Source: Tyto alba (Eukaryota > Chordata > Aves > Strigiformes > Tytonidae). From it: a stretch of DNA of 64,000 nucleotides. The notes under the pieces are model-generated. The model was given only the letters and a program-made list of their open reading frames with translations. It was not told the DNA's origin and did not search any database. Shown piece by piece: positions 12,848 to 23,580 of the stretch. Position 1 is the first letter of the stretch. Each line of letters opens with the position of its first letter. The stretch is taken from positions 8,675,731 through 8,739,730 of the forward strand of contig NW_024881283.1 in the NCBI RefSeq assembly GCF_018691265.1, in the 5' to 3' direction. Both the position numbers and the translations under genes were made by a program.

Positions 12848-14439
12848 CTCCCTGTGCCTTTTTCCTGAGGTGTCTTTATCCTGGGAGTGCTGTGCTGATT
12901 TTAAAGACAGACTTGAGTTAATTGTGGGTTGGCCCATTCGTTAGGTGCAGCACAGTGTTCTGCTGGAGCCAAGGAATGAAATGGTTAAGCAAGCTGGCAT
13001 AGGCAGGAATTAAAATAATGACACAGCTTGGTTAGCCAGGTGATGGTCTTGAGTCCTCCTCTGTTTTCAGCAAGAGCACGTATTAAATAGCCGCCTCATG
13101 CAACAGCGAGGTCCCTCTGTGCTGCTAATGAGAGGGTGGTGGTGGTGATGGTTGTCTGCACCTCGTGTTTTGAGAGTCATTTCAGGCAGAAAATTATTTT
13201 CTTCTGTTGTCTCCATCAATACAAACGGGAGAGAGGTTTGGGGAAGGTAAAGAATAATTTTTAATTGGCTGCTGAGACTCAAATGTGCCTTCAGTAGGAG
13301 ATCTGAAGAGCACCTTGGCCCTGTGCTCCTGCTCAGAGGATGCTCGGTGCTCCTGCGTCCCCCTCGTTACTGGAAAGAGGGACTGAGGTCGTCGGGGCTG
13401 GTCTCTTGTAACGTGGTCAGGATGAGCAGAGGAGGGGGGGAGGTATCTTCTGAGGAAGCTTTGATGTCGGTCCATCGGCAGCAATTCTCCAAAGAAGTTG
13501 GATTAAGGGCACAAGCTCTGCCAGGGGTGGTGCACGGAAGGTAACGTGGCTCGTGGGTGAGAACTGTGGGGAGTGTGCTGCTGTTTTCCATGAGCTGGGT
13601 GCAATTTCTGGGCAAAGTCTCACGTCTGATGGCTCTTTTCTTAAATGTGCAGGCAGTGAAGCCCTTGTTTTGGATGGGATTGCTGTGCTCAGAGAGAGCT
13701 GCTTTGGAACAAGCTGTTCTGAAACACAACAAACCTACTCATCCTGTTTTCTCCAGGGAATCGGCTCGTTCCACGAGGAGGTTTTTATACCTTAAACTCT
13801 CCTGGAGCCTCTGACCGTCTCTTCTTGGAGGATGAGGCAAAACTCCTGCTCTGTCTGTGCCGTGTTACCCCTCCCTGGGAGCCAAAAGTGGGGTCTCTTG
13901 CTGGGGATCCCAGTTAGGTGGCACCTCGAGGGTCAGGAAAGCCAGTACAGCCCAAACCGCTCATTGTGTCCTCGGGGACGGTCTCACCGCTGCGGAACGT
14001 CCTTTCCCAGAGCTGGATGGGCCCGTCCAGCGTGTCCCTGCCCCGGCGAGGGAAGGGCTGGGAATGTCCCCAGCGGGCTGGGAGTGGGGCTCGGGGGGTC
14101 GCACCGCACCCCGGGTCGCTCGGCAGCAACATCCGAGCGCTGCCTGCAGAGAGCCCGGGGCTGGCAGCTCGCTGGGGTGGGACGGGGCTGCTCGGATATT
14201 TGATATTAATGAGGTGGGGGGATACAGACCGAAGCCAACCTCTGCTCCCGAGGTGGAGGGGAGGTGGGGTTCAGCTCAAGGAGCTAGGGGAGAGGATTTC
14301 CCGTGTGTGTTTTCCCACGTGTGAGGTATTTCCCTCGTGTGACTTGCTTAGAGGGGCTGGAAAAAGTCTTCTGGCAGCTTGGGTTAAGAGCATTTCACTT
14401 TCCAGTGTTTGCTTCTGGTCTAGAGAAATGTGAAGCATG

Positions 14440-14600
14440 CGCCCCGGCCCGTAGGAAGGCCACTTTATAAATGTTAGAAGTAAATAATAGAGATTAATAG
14501 CAATAACAGGCTCGGTATCACGTTGCATGCATAGGCCTTGAGTTAAATCTGAAGGTTATCAAATAAATAATAACGATAATCTTGTGTGGTTTTGCTCCTT
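14440..14600. promoter_or_regulatory. AT-rich island, possible conserved non-coding element
   Basis: A dense run of TTATAAATG, AAATAATAGAGATTAATAG and AAATAAATAATAACGATAAT inside GC-rich flanks. It is the first clear member of the AT-rich island series that continues to the window end. Homeodomain- and GATA-like cores are present. Conservation is inferred. Confidence 0.35.
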
Positions 14601-15480
14601 TGGCTTTAAAAGCCGGTTTCAAAAAGGTTTTCTAAAGCAGGCTTTGCCCCACAGATGCAGTCAAGAGGCTGTATCCTCCCCAAGGCCGCCTGGGGTTATT
14701 TGGAGAGCGCGGAGCCAGCAGGAGCTGAGGTTTCCCTTCAAAGGCTCTTGCTTTCTGTGCTGAGGAGCTGCTGGAGAAGGGGCAGTGACAGGAGCAGGGG
14801 GGGCGGCTGGTGCTCCCCGTTGTACCCAGGGCTGTGACCAGTGGCTAATGCATGGCTGAGGATTCAGGTGGCTTCAGAGCCTGGAGAGGTGCTGCCGCGA
14901 GTCTGAGGCATCTGTTGGAAAAACCATCTCCAGTTGGTCCATCAGTGACTAATCCTGCCCCCCCCTGCTCCCAAGCTCTGGTGAAAAAAATCAATTTACT
15001 GTTGTGATTCTGTCTGGGGCAGTGAAGGGCTTTTAGCATCAGCTGGGAAAAGGAAGGGTGATGCCGCCCGAGTTGTTGGAAAGGGCTCGTACTTTGTTTT
15101 TGGTCTTTCCAAGCAGCCAGTGATTCCTGCCACAGCCCACGATGACTGAAGATTGCTGCTCATCCACAGCAGTCGTGCCTTATTTTTAGCTGTGGTCAGC
15201 CTCAAGTCACAGCTGAGCTACAGTGACATGTTTGCGTGCAGAATTAGCTACATTTCCTCATTTAGAGTGATTTATACAATTAAGCGCTGGTGTGTCACCC
15301 GAAGGAAAACAATATTCCCGAGCCGGAGCGATGGGCTCTTCCGATACAACAGGAGAAACCCTGAAAACAGCAGCAGTGCTCGAAGCTGTGGCTGCAGCTT
15401 TGGGCACAGGGTGCCCAGCGCGGGTGGGGGGGGGACGTGGGGCCACAGCATCCCCTCCCGTGGGCGCCGCGCAGCTCGGG

Positions 15481-15602
15481 TGGCAGGACCACGCTGTACA
15501 AGCTGTTCCCCTCTGGTACCGGGGCGATGCTGACCGCGTGGCCGAGCTCCTCGGCCAGTTCGTAGGCTTTGCTGGTGGCCCTGGGGAACGCGGCTGTCCC
15601 CA
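15481..15602 (-). other. Possible coding exon or exon relic
   Basis: On the minus strand this patch reads without stops as a peptide containing KAYELAEELGHAVSIAPVPE and then NSLYSVVLP. Nearly every third codon position is G or C, which is exon-like. Possible acceptors (AG) lie just above 15602, but no good donor follows. The plus strand is also open here (frame about 15292-15678) and carries a strong donor-like CAG/GTGAAA at about 15601-15608, so either strand could be the real one. I do not recognise the protein. It may equally be a conserved non-coding element or chance. Confidence 0.2.
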
Positions 15603-16059
15603 GGTGAAAGGCATGAATTCAGCAAATGAGGGGGATGGCAGCCAAAAAACACTATCCTGGTCAGAGAACACAGGCTAGTGCCACGCGTCCGTTTAATAGG
15701 ATGTGGACGGGTCGTCCCCACTTGTTCATGCAAATGCCCTTTACAGGAAGCAAATGCCAAGAGAGCAAAGAGGACTGATGTGTTTTTACCTCCTCCTGGT
15801 GAGCCGGGCTGGATCGTTGGGCCACTGAGCCCGTGCCTTTGCCGGGCTCACGGGCGATAAAGGCTCAGACCCGGGGTCGGTGTTGGCCTGTGAGGGGCTT
15901 GGCACGAGCTGGAGGCAGCAGCAATAAGGTGCGGGGCTCGGAGCCCATCGTGGGTGGGCGGCCAGGCACCGATCGCGAGGTGGTGTGGGGAACAGGATGC
16001 TTTCTGGTCACTCAGCTTTTTGCAGCAGCTAAAAAATAACTATTGACTGTTTCCCCAGG

Positions 16060-16290
16060 AGGGCAGGAAAATTAACTAGGTGGAGTCTGTGGCCTTGCTG
16101 CAAAGGCACCTTATGTGCCCATTTGGAAACACCAGACCGCTGAGAGGAAGGGATTTAAATTTTAATTACACCTGGCATGGGCGCAGGTTGAAGTTTTGGG
16201 CTTTTAATAGAGGTTTTTTTGATGATGGTTTTAGTGCAGAGACACCAGATAGAGGTGGATTTGCTGACTTGCGCAATGCGATACGGCCCT
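16060..16290. promoter_or_regulatory. AT-rich island, possible conserved non-coding element
   Basis: It contains AAAATTAACTAGG, GGATTTAAATTTTAATTACACC and TTTTTTTGATGATGG in non-repetitive sequence. GC-rich DNA flanks both sides. The inference of function rests on texture and TAAT-type cores. Confidence 0.35.
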
Positions 16291-16381
16291 GACGGTTTTA
16301 ACTCTTTCTGAGCGCAAAGCACTTTCCTGGTGGTTCTCCCACCTGAGGGCTGTTTTTCTGTTAAAATCTTGGTGTGGGTGG

Positions 16382-16401
16382 AAAAAAAAAAAAAAAAAAA
16401 A
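16382..16401. repeat. Poly(A) tract
   Basis: Twenty consecutive A bases; no adjoining element body is recognisable. Confidence 0.95.
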
Positions 16402-16662
16402 CAGATCTTCCCAACGCCTGGCACTGCTGCCCAGCATTGGCAGTGCTGGTGTTTCTCAGAAATACCTGCCAGACTCTCAAGGGCTCTGGGAAAGGTCAGC
16501 ATGAGCCCCGGGGGGCTTTACCTGATAGCCGCCACGAGGAAACCCCGGGGTTGAATCCTCGTGGGGTTTGCAGGGCTGTGCCTTGACCCACGCGAGCGGG
16601 ATGGCTGGCTGCGTGCGGCGAGTCTTGCACGGTTGTGAAGTCTTCAAAATAGCTGGTTTTGG

Positions 16663-16703
16663 AAAAAAAAAACCAAAAAACAAAAAACAAAACCAAACCA
16701 AAA
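16663..16703. repeat. A-rich simple sequence (AAAACC type)
   Basis: A10 followed by degenerate A-tracts broken by C or CC. Confidence 0.9.
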
Positions 16704-18437
16704 CTCCCGTTCTGCTGCTCTGCCTGTCAAATGCTGTGAGCTGTGCACATTCTGGAGCATCCCTGCCCTGTTTTGGGGCATCCCTGCTGCCAGGAGAGCC
16801 GAGGAGTGGAGCCGAGGGGGGAGCGGGAGGGCGTGGGGTGACGGTGCCCACCCACGTGGGGCAGGACACGCATCGCATCGTGGGGCTCAGGCACTTGGCA
16901 CCTTAATGAACTGCCTGTGGGAAATTCCCTTCCTCTCCCCGGCTCTGCGCAGTTTCCCAATCGCTCCCTTTGCTCTCCCGTAGCACAAGGTGCTTGGGTG
17001 ATCCGGGCGGCCACCCAAAAGCTGTGCCAGGGCTGAGGGATCGCAGGGCGGGATGCTCAGGCTCCCCAGGACTTCGTTCCCTGTTTCTAACTGGTGTTTG
17101 AGCCCCAAACGTGTGGCTTTCACTGCTGGTGCTGGGCTGGCCTCTCCCTGCTGTCGTCCCAGACCAAGCACTGTCACCTCCAGCTCCTCTGCCACAGACC
17201 CTGCGTGTTGCAGGAGCAGCAAAGCTGCATCGCCTGTCTGCATGCATGCATGGGACAGACCCACCTGGGTGCTTCTGCCCTTTTTTTCCCTGTCTAATGG
17301 GGTGCTGTCTGCACCAGCACCCCCCCTAAGAAAGCCCTGTCCCACCCTCCAAAGCGACTTTTATCGCTCCCTGGAGCATGATGCATCTGGCAGCCTATTA
17401 TTGCTCCTGCAGAGGAGGTGAATTTGTGTCTGGACAAGGTGTTTCCTGGAATCGCCTTGGAGGTTTGCTGCTGTAACTGTTGAATTTAGAGCCGGGCTGC
17501 GTGGGGGGAGCGGGGAGGTGAGAGGTGGATCCCGCTCCGGCAGTGGCAGGGCTTCATCTCCTTCCCGCGGGCGCCCAGCTGCCTTTGAACGCGTTGGGGA
17601 AATTCTGCGCCTCTGAATTTATCTCATTTCCTTGTACAGGATCCAGATGGCACGAGGCTCCCTGTCCTCTCGTAGTAAACACAGCAGGCAGCCTGCCGGT
17701 GCTGGAAATACTCTGGCCGGGCGTTCAGTGCTGCTCGGCCGCAGTCCTTGGCGTGTCGATCCTGGTCTCCTCCTCCTCCTCTCGCCTTTTTGGGGGCTGC
17801 AGCAGTGACCCCCGTGGCCGGGCTGCTCTAAGCACCCGCTGTCCTCGCACCCACAGCCCACCGGCCCGTGGGGACCGGTGCTCGGTCCCGCTTGCGTGCG
17901 TGGTATTGCTGGCAGAGGGCTTTGCAGCACGGGTGAGTTTTCCCCGGGAGCCAAGGGGAGCAGCACCCAGTGCTGTCTCGTTTGGCTGCGGGTCCTGCTT
18001 TTTTGAGCATGAAATCAGGTATTTGGAGGGAAACCTGGAGCCTCAGGGCGGGTTTGGCAGGTCTCTGGCAGAGCTGGGGTCTGGTCCCCAGTGTCCTGAG
18101 CCCATCTTTGGCCCGTTTCCCCAGCAGTACCAGCTGGCTGTCCGCATGCTGCTGGGACACTGTCACCTTTAGCGTCACCCAACCACGCAAATGTGCTGGG
18201 GTCTGTGTGCCTGCCCGGGAGCTGGCCCCTCTCCTGAGCATCCCCCATGGCTGGCGGGGAGGCAAAGCCAGGAGTTTACAGTTCCCAATTCAGCAGAGGC
18301 CAGGAGTGACGGGCAGAGCTGCCTCCAAGTCCTGGGGGGCGGGGGGTGAGTGCTGGGGGCCCCCATGGAGGATGTGGCTACCAGCACCTGGGACCAGTTG
18401 GCCCCGTGTCACCAGCCCTGGGAACGGCAGCATTTTG
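16704..18437. other. GC-rich non-coding stretch
   Basis: GC-rich sequence in which open frames of up to 215 codons (plus, about 17525-18172) overlap shadows on the other strand. Products are rich in Ser, Pro, Gly and Cys with no domain I know. An imperfect double of the word GGAGCATCCCTGCC occurs near 16753-16790 and resembles the 23-bp repeat at 19.3 kb. Confidence 0.5.
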
Positions 18438-18451
18438 CTGCCCTCTAGTGA
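18438..18451 (-). promoter_or_regulatory. CTCF-type motif
   Basis: CTGCCCTCTAGTGA matches 13 of 14 positions of SYGCCCYCTRSTGG, the reverse form of the CTCF core; only the last G is replaced by A. CTCF is the vertebrate insulator and loop-anchor protein. Occupancy is untested. Confidence 0.4.
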
Positions 18452-18839
18452 GGTCTGACAGCCGGGCTCCCTTTGGGGTCCCCACAGGACCGACACCTCC
18501 CTTTGGGGACCCTCTGGCAGGGGCACGGCCTTTGGGGTCCCCAGGGCAGGGCAAGTCCCTAGGGGATGGTGACACTTTGAGGTGGGAGCTGCTCTCCCTG
18601 GGTGGCTGCTCCGTGTCCCGCTGCAGGACGAGTCACCAGCTTAAAACTAATTGACCCCCAAAGCAGCTGGGCTTATCTCCCCCTTCCCACAGCCTCGTGG
18701 GACCCCACCTTGTCTCCCCACCCTGCCCTGGGCTGCAGGGTGCTGTCGCCAAGGTGTCAGCCCCAACCACCCCTTCTTTCCTTTTGGGACCTGCTTTTTG
18801 CCAAGCAGCGAGGAGACATTTACCCTGACTTCTGCCCGG

Positions 18840-18965
18840 GCAGCTGTTGCTGCGTGTAAATAATACAAATTAATTAAAAGGAAAATCAAAACTAGGCACA
18901 TTTATAATTAGATAATCCACAAGTCCCTGGTATAATTAATTATGTTAATAGGGCCGGCGGCACGG
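18840..18965. promoter_or_regulatory. AT-rich island, possible conserved non-coding element
   Basis: A very AT-rich block (TAAATAATACAAATTAATTA, TTATAATTAGATAATCC, TATAATTAATTATGTTAATA) bounded sharply by GC-rich DNA. There are multiple overlapping TAATTA homeodomain cores. No open frame of note. Confidence 0.4.
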
Positions 18966-19325
18966 TGAAGGCTTGCAGGGGATCAGCGCCGGGTCGCAGC
19001 GTGGGGTTGGGAGCAGCAGTGTGGTTCAGTGGCCAGTGTCCTCCGCCCGTTGCGTGGCTGTGCAGACACAGCCCCGATCGTGTCTGTCCGGGGATGCTCA
19101 TCCCCCATCCCCGTGGGTGTCAGCAGAGGGAGGTTTCCCTTCCCCAAAGTGTTTTATCGCCTTGCTCGTGGTGCCCCAAGCCCAGGCTCACCCCTTAGAT
19201 CTGGTCACTGTGCTCCGCACCAGCTCTTCTGCGTGTACTGGGAGAGGGAGTCCCCCAGCACCAACCCTCCTGCTCATGTTTGCAGCCAGTCCCAGGGCTC
19301 TGGGAGTGCTTCAGGGGCTTGTGCT

Positions 19326-19417
19326 GAGCATCCCTGCCCCGGGGTGTGGAGCATCCCTACCCCGGGGTGTGGAGCATCCCTGCCCCGGGGTGTGGAGCGT
19401 CCCTGCCCCGGGATGCA
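19326..19417. repeat. 23-bp tandem repeat, four copies
   Basis: Four near-identical 23-bp units of the form GAGCATCCCTGCCCCGGGGT plus GTG, the last one diverged. Each unit holds the palindrome CCCCGGGG. It is a short GC-rich minisatellite. Confidence 0.9.
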
Positions 19418-19543
19418 GGGCCAGTTGCCAGGCAGGGAGCTAGCCCAGGGCTCTCCCACTTGAGCAGGGCCATGACGAGCAGGCTGAGGCCATGAAGTCC
19501 GGGCAGAGGACCTGGACCTTCTCCTGGGAGCAGGATTTCCCCG

Positions 19544-19557
19544 GCAGCAGAGGGCAG
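19544..19557 (+). promoter_or_regulatory. CTCF-type motif
   Basis: GCAGCAGAGGGCAG matches 13 of 14 positions of the CTCF core CCASYAGRGGGCRS; only the first base differs. It lies 1.1 kb from, and in the opposite orientation to, the motif at 18438. Confidence 0.35.
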
Positions 19558-19898
19558 CAGCAGGCTTGGCAGTGCCCACTGCATGCAGCTGCAAGGGGGC
19601 CGTGCAGGCTTGCACCCACCTGGGGTGCAGAGCCAGCACCCTGGGGTGCAATGGAGTTTGGGTGCTGTGTGGGACTCGGGGCGAGCACCCCAAGACGTGC
19701 TGGGTTTCGCGTTTCCAAAGCCCAGCGTTGGAAGTGGTGCGCAGGGGGTTTGTGGCAGGTGAATAATTCAGCTTGGAGACCGAAGCACTTCAGGAGCGCG
19801 TCTGCAGAAAAAACAGGGTTGGAGCTTCCCTCTGCTCTCCCCTTGGGGGTCTGATCCATCCCCTCTCTGCTCAAGGAGAGGCGCAGGCACGGCGGGAT

Positions 19899-19919
19899 GT
19901 GTGTGTGTGTGTGGGGGGG
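19899..19919. repeat. (GT)7 with G7 tail
   Basis: A short GT microsatellite directly followed by a run of G. Confidence 0.85.
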
Positions 19920-20694
19920 CTGCACGCCTGCCGGCCTCTGACACCACACGTGTGCTACGTCTGTGCACGTGTGCAGGGGCTGTGTGTGTGTCCGGGTCCC
20001 AAGGTGGGGTTTGCAGCCCTGTGCCACGAGGAAGAGCCTGTTGCATCCCCAGGGAGCCCTCAGCAAAGGGCCAAGTGGCTTTTGCTGGCAGGTGACACTG
20101 GGGTTGCCACTGGTACCTCCAACATTCTCCCTCGCTGCCCTCCCCTTTTCTTTCCTTCTTTTTTCCCCTTTTCCAGCAGTGTGGGCAGCAGCGTCCCCAG
20201 CTCTGGCCGCAGGGACAGGGATGGCCAGGATGGGGCTTGGGGTCTTCGCCTCCAGCCCACCCCCCCTGCCCTGCTCCCAGTGCTCTGCCACCCAGGAGAG
20301 GACCCAGCACAGCTTTTTCCTCCTGCTTGATGGTCTTTTATCCTCCAGGCCTCCGGGGACCCGCGGCGAAGTGCGAGGACAAGGACATCAGATATGTGCA
20401 GGCAGTGACAGCTGAGTGGAGAAACCATTCCCCGCCTCGGAGAGCGGCTGGGCAGGTGGGAGGTCCTGTCCTTCCCGGGGAGGAAAATACACTCTGCCAT
20501 GAGGTGTGGGTGGCTGTCACCATCCCTGTCACCCGTGGGGCTCCTGGCCAGGCTGGGGGATGGAGGTGGCATTTGTGACAGAGGTGTGGGACAGCACTGT
20601 CCGTGCGGGAAGGATCAAAGAGCTCGCCTGGAAATGGGATTCACCAAACGGCATCCTGGTGTGACAGGGAGTTTAATGAGGCAGGGCCGGGTCT

Positions 20695-20930
20695 GAGGCG
20701 AAGATGGAGCTTATTAACAGGCAGATGAATGGAGGCGCCTTCCACAAGTGCCACAAATCCGCGTGTTAAACGGCCGCTGTCAGTCAAGATTAGGGCTGAC
20801 ACTTAGAGCCTGACAGGGGAGAAGATGTTGTTAAGAAAGCTTGCGGGGCTCAGGGCGTGCCAGTGAGTGAGTTTGTCTTTCGCAGTGATACAAATCCATC
20901 ACCTCCTGGGAAGCGCCTGTTTGTTAATCA
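20695..20930. promoter_or_regulatory. Possible conserved non-coding element
   Basis: Non-repetitive block immediately before the minisatellite at 21.0 kb. It includes GAGCTTATTAACAGGCAGATG, AAATCCGCGTGTTAAACGG, a TGTCAGTCAAGATTAGGGC word and TGTTTGTTAATCAC (HNF1/forkhead-like). Function is inferred from texture. Confidence 0.4.
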
Positions 20931-21000
20931 CAGCACCGGCTGCAGCTCTTCCCCCGCACCAGGCTGTTGGGGCAAGGGGAGAGGCACACACGGGCTCTTG

Positions 21001-21453
21001 CACATGTACAGGCATGCACAGCGTGTGTACACACATGTACAGGCATGCACAGCGTGTGCACACACGTGTACAGGCATGCACAGCGTGTGCACACACGTGT
21101 ACAGGCATGCACAGCGTGTGCACACACGTGTACAGGCATTCACAGTGTGTGTACAGGCATGCACAGTGTGTGTACAGGCATGCACAGTATGTGTACACAC
21201 ATGTACAGGCATGCACAGCGTGTGCACACATGTGTACAGGCATGCACAGTGTGTGTACAGGCATGCACAGTGTGTGTACAGGCATGCACAGTATGTGTAC
21301 ACACATGTACAGGCATGCACAGCATGTGTACAGGCATGCACAGGCATGCACAGCATGTGCACAGTGTGTGTACAGGCATGCACAGTGTGTGTACAGGCAT
21401 GCACAGTATGTGTACACACATGTACAGGCATGCACAGCATGTGTACACACATG
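21001..21453. repeat. Minisatellite with 31-bp and 21-bp units
   Basis: About sixteen copies of a core TACAGGCATGCACAG. The array mixes 21-bp units with 31-bp units that carry ten extra bases (of TGCACACACG type). Many junctions are strictly alternating purine-pyrimidine, for example 21052-21071. Because 31 is not a multiple of three and the units lack stops, long false open frames run through in several frames on both strands, giving Cys/His/Thr-rich products. It is not coding. Confidence 0.95.
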
Positions 21454-21779
21454 AAGAGGCGTGCCCTCTTCCTGGGGCAGCCCTGGCTGCACCATCCCTT
21501 TGCCCATCCGCTCCTCGCCTGTGGCTTCCTCCAGGGCTGAAGCTCATTTTTGAGTCTAGTGACTGCAAATCCTTCCCTGGGGCTGGGACCTGCCGGCAGC
21601 GGCTCTGCTCCATGGGAGGCTCAGCCACAGTGTGAAAAAGCCCTAAATAAATGGGGGTGTTGGGGGAGCACAGCGGGGCATCAGCTTCAGGCGGTGGGCA
21701 GCCTCTTCCGTCCCTGTATCTGCTTTCTCTGTGCTTCAAATGATGCTCAGGTATTCTGAGAGCTGGGAGCAGAGTAAGC

Positions 21780-22060
21780 CCTGGAGACACCTTGAATTAA
21801 AGGGTAATTGGTTCATATTTTCCAAGCAACTTTAAATAAAATAATAAAAATAACCCCTAACAAACCTAGCCTTTTGTACCAGCCTGCCAGGAGATTTCAG
21901 CATGGGGACTTTATAGTCCAAAACACCATAAAACAGAGCCTAAATTACCTAGCTCTCACTTGAAACAATTACAGTTTTTATCTTTGGATATTAAAAGAGG
22001 TGATTGTACAGTGTAGTTAAAAAATCTTTTCCCTTTTTTATAATTTAATCTTTATGCACC
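21780..22060. promoter_or_regulatory. AT-rich island, possible conserved non-coding element
   Basis: About 280 bp of strongly AT-rich unique sequence: TTAAATAAAATAATAAAAAT, CACCATAAAACAGAGCC, AATTACCTAGC, TATAATTTAATC. It is bounded by GC-rich DNA and contains repeated TAAT/ATTA and TTTAAT cores. No coding frame. Confidence 0.4.
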
Positions 22061-22269
22061 GAGGGAAAGCGGGTGTGCAGCTGCCCTGCCAGCCGGGCTG
22101 GGGCCGAGGGGTGGGGAGGAGGGTTTGGGGGAGGTTTGGGGGTGCACGGCTGCGGTAACGAGCAGTCTGCAGAGAGGCACTGAGGGGCTGGGACAAAGTT
22201 TTAGGGCTGGGAAGGAGCCTGGCATGGCCACCCCCGGCCCACGGTGCCGCTCCTGGTGCCCAGGCACTG

Positions 22270-22460
22270 CTGCCGCCGCTCTAATCCCAGGTAATTGGAT
22301 TTACAGGGAGTGCTGTATCCAATTACAGAATCCTAATTAACGGACCAAAGTTACAAGTGCAATGTGTCTTGCTTTCAGCAATTATGATTAATTTTGCCAG
22401 AATATACATGCAGACGTTGATTACAGGATCCACGGGCAAACAGGAGCTGAATGCTGATAA
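22270..22460. promoter_or_regulatory. Homeodomain-site-rich island with inverted repeat
   Basis: It contains a perfect 10-bp inverted repeat, GTAATTGGAT (22291-22300) and ATCCAATTAC (22317-22326), followed by CCTAATTAACGG, AATTATGATTAATTTTG and GATAATTGAG. Each arm carries a TAATTG homeodomain core, so the pair could bind a dimer. This is one of the best enhancer-like candidates here, but it was not tested for conservation. Confidence 0.45.
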
Positions 22461-23334
22461 TTGAGCTGTCAGCGGGGAGGCCCGTCCTGGGCTCGCCGGG
22501 GCAACGGCCGCGGCCCCGGGAGCGGAGGGTCTGGCTGCCACCAGGCCAAGGACCCCGGGGCAGAGCCAGGACCCTGCCAGCTTCTCCCTGGGGCGAGCCC
22601 ACGTTCCCCGCTGGCTTTGGGAAGAGATGCAGGGTCGTGGAGCATCACCGGTACCCCGGCGTGGGGCACCATTCGTGGAGGAGCAACTGGAATTCCCAGA
22701 GATGCCCCAGGATCTTCTCATGCTCCGTGGGGACCAGGAGCAGCGTCCCTGTGCAGCGCATCCCCTTTGCTGCACCAGCACGAGCCCCTCGCTGGGGTTT
22801 CCCCGCTGCGGGAGCTGGTTTGTGGTTATTTATCGCCTTGCCAGGCTCTGTCTTGGCTGGGGCTGAGCTCTGCCGGCAGCCCTGCCGTTCCCGGGGAGGT
22901 TTTGGGGAACACTGGCCGCACGTTGCCTTGTGTTGGTGGCAAGTGCTTGGCTTGGAAGCTGCTGCAGAGCCCCTGTGGCACAGGCAGGGGGTTTCATCAC
23001 ATTTTCTCTCCTTTGGAAACAAAAAAATAAAACCTACCCACTGTCCAAAAGTTACAAGGACTTGAGAAGTCTCCATTGCTCCAGCGGTCCCTGGGCTTTG
23101 CCTGCACCTGAGCACTCACTGCAGCATCCAGCATCGTACCTGTCCCGTGCCAAGGGGCTGCCAGGGCTACGTGCTTCCCTGCCAGGCATCTTCCCAGTAT
23201 CTCCAGCACATGTGGCCCCGGCAAGGCAGCTGCCCCGGTCGGGGAGAGCAGTTCTCTGTGCTGCACCGTGCCTTAGTGCTCCGTTTGCTGTTGCTTATTA
23301 TCTTGCTCCCAGGCAGCCACGAGTCCCTGGCTTG

Positions 23335-23580
23335 GGGCATTAATTCAGCACAAGCCAGAGGCTTATCCAAACGGGGAATCTTCCTTGATGATTTTTAAAC
23401 AAAACTTGATAAATCCTTCGTAAAAGAAAAAGGGCTTTCATCTCCAAAGGGCCCATCTTGGAGCTGATGAGTGATAAATGCTCTGGCGCTGCACATCTTC
23501 ATTTGCTGCACGTTTTCTCCCTGGGAGCCCGGGCTGAACACATTTACTTTTCTTCTCGCTGTATTTTTTCCTGCTACTGG
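23335..23580. promoter_or_regulatory. Possible conserved non-coding element
   Basis: Unique AT-balanced sequence with CATTAATTCAGC, TTGATGATTTTTAAAC, ATGAGTGATAAATGC and TTCATTTGCTGCACG words between GC-rich flanks. No coding frame stands out. Confidence 0.35.

Larger units (their letters stand above)
10311..14439. other. Non-coding stretch, no gene recognised
   Basis: Mixed sequence containing two T-rich tracts, a moderately CpG-rich patch at 11340-11680 and a GGT repeat at 13135-13153. Overlapping open frames on both strands (up to about 170 codons near 13918-14433) show no domain signature. No exon could be supported. Confidence 0.55.

Noticed and set aside
21001..21453. Repeat-spacer pattern resembling a CRISPR array
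   Set aside because: The spacers are not unique. Units are contiguous, variable in length and set in vertebrate-type DNA, so it is a minisatellite.
20857..21790. Cys/His-rich open frames suggestive of a zinc-finger or metallothionein-like protein
   Set aside because: All frames are open because of the 31/21-bp minisatellite. The Cys and His spacing simply mirrors the DNA repeat.
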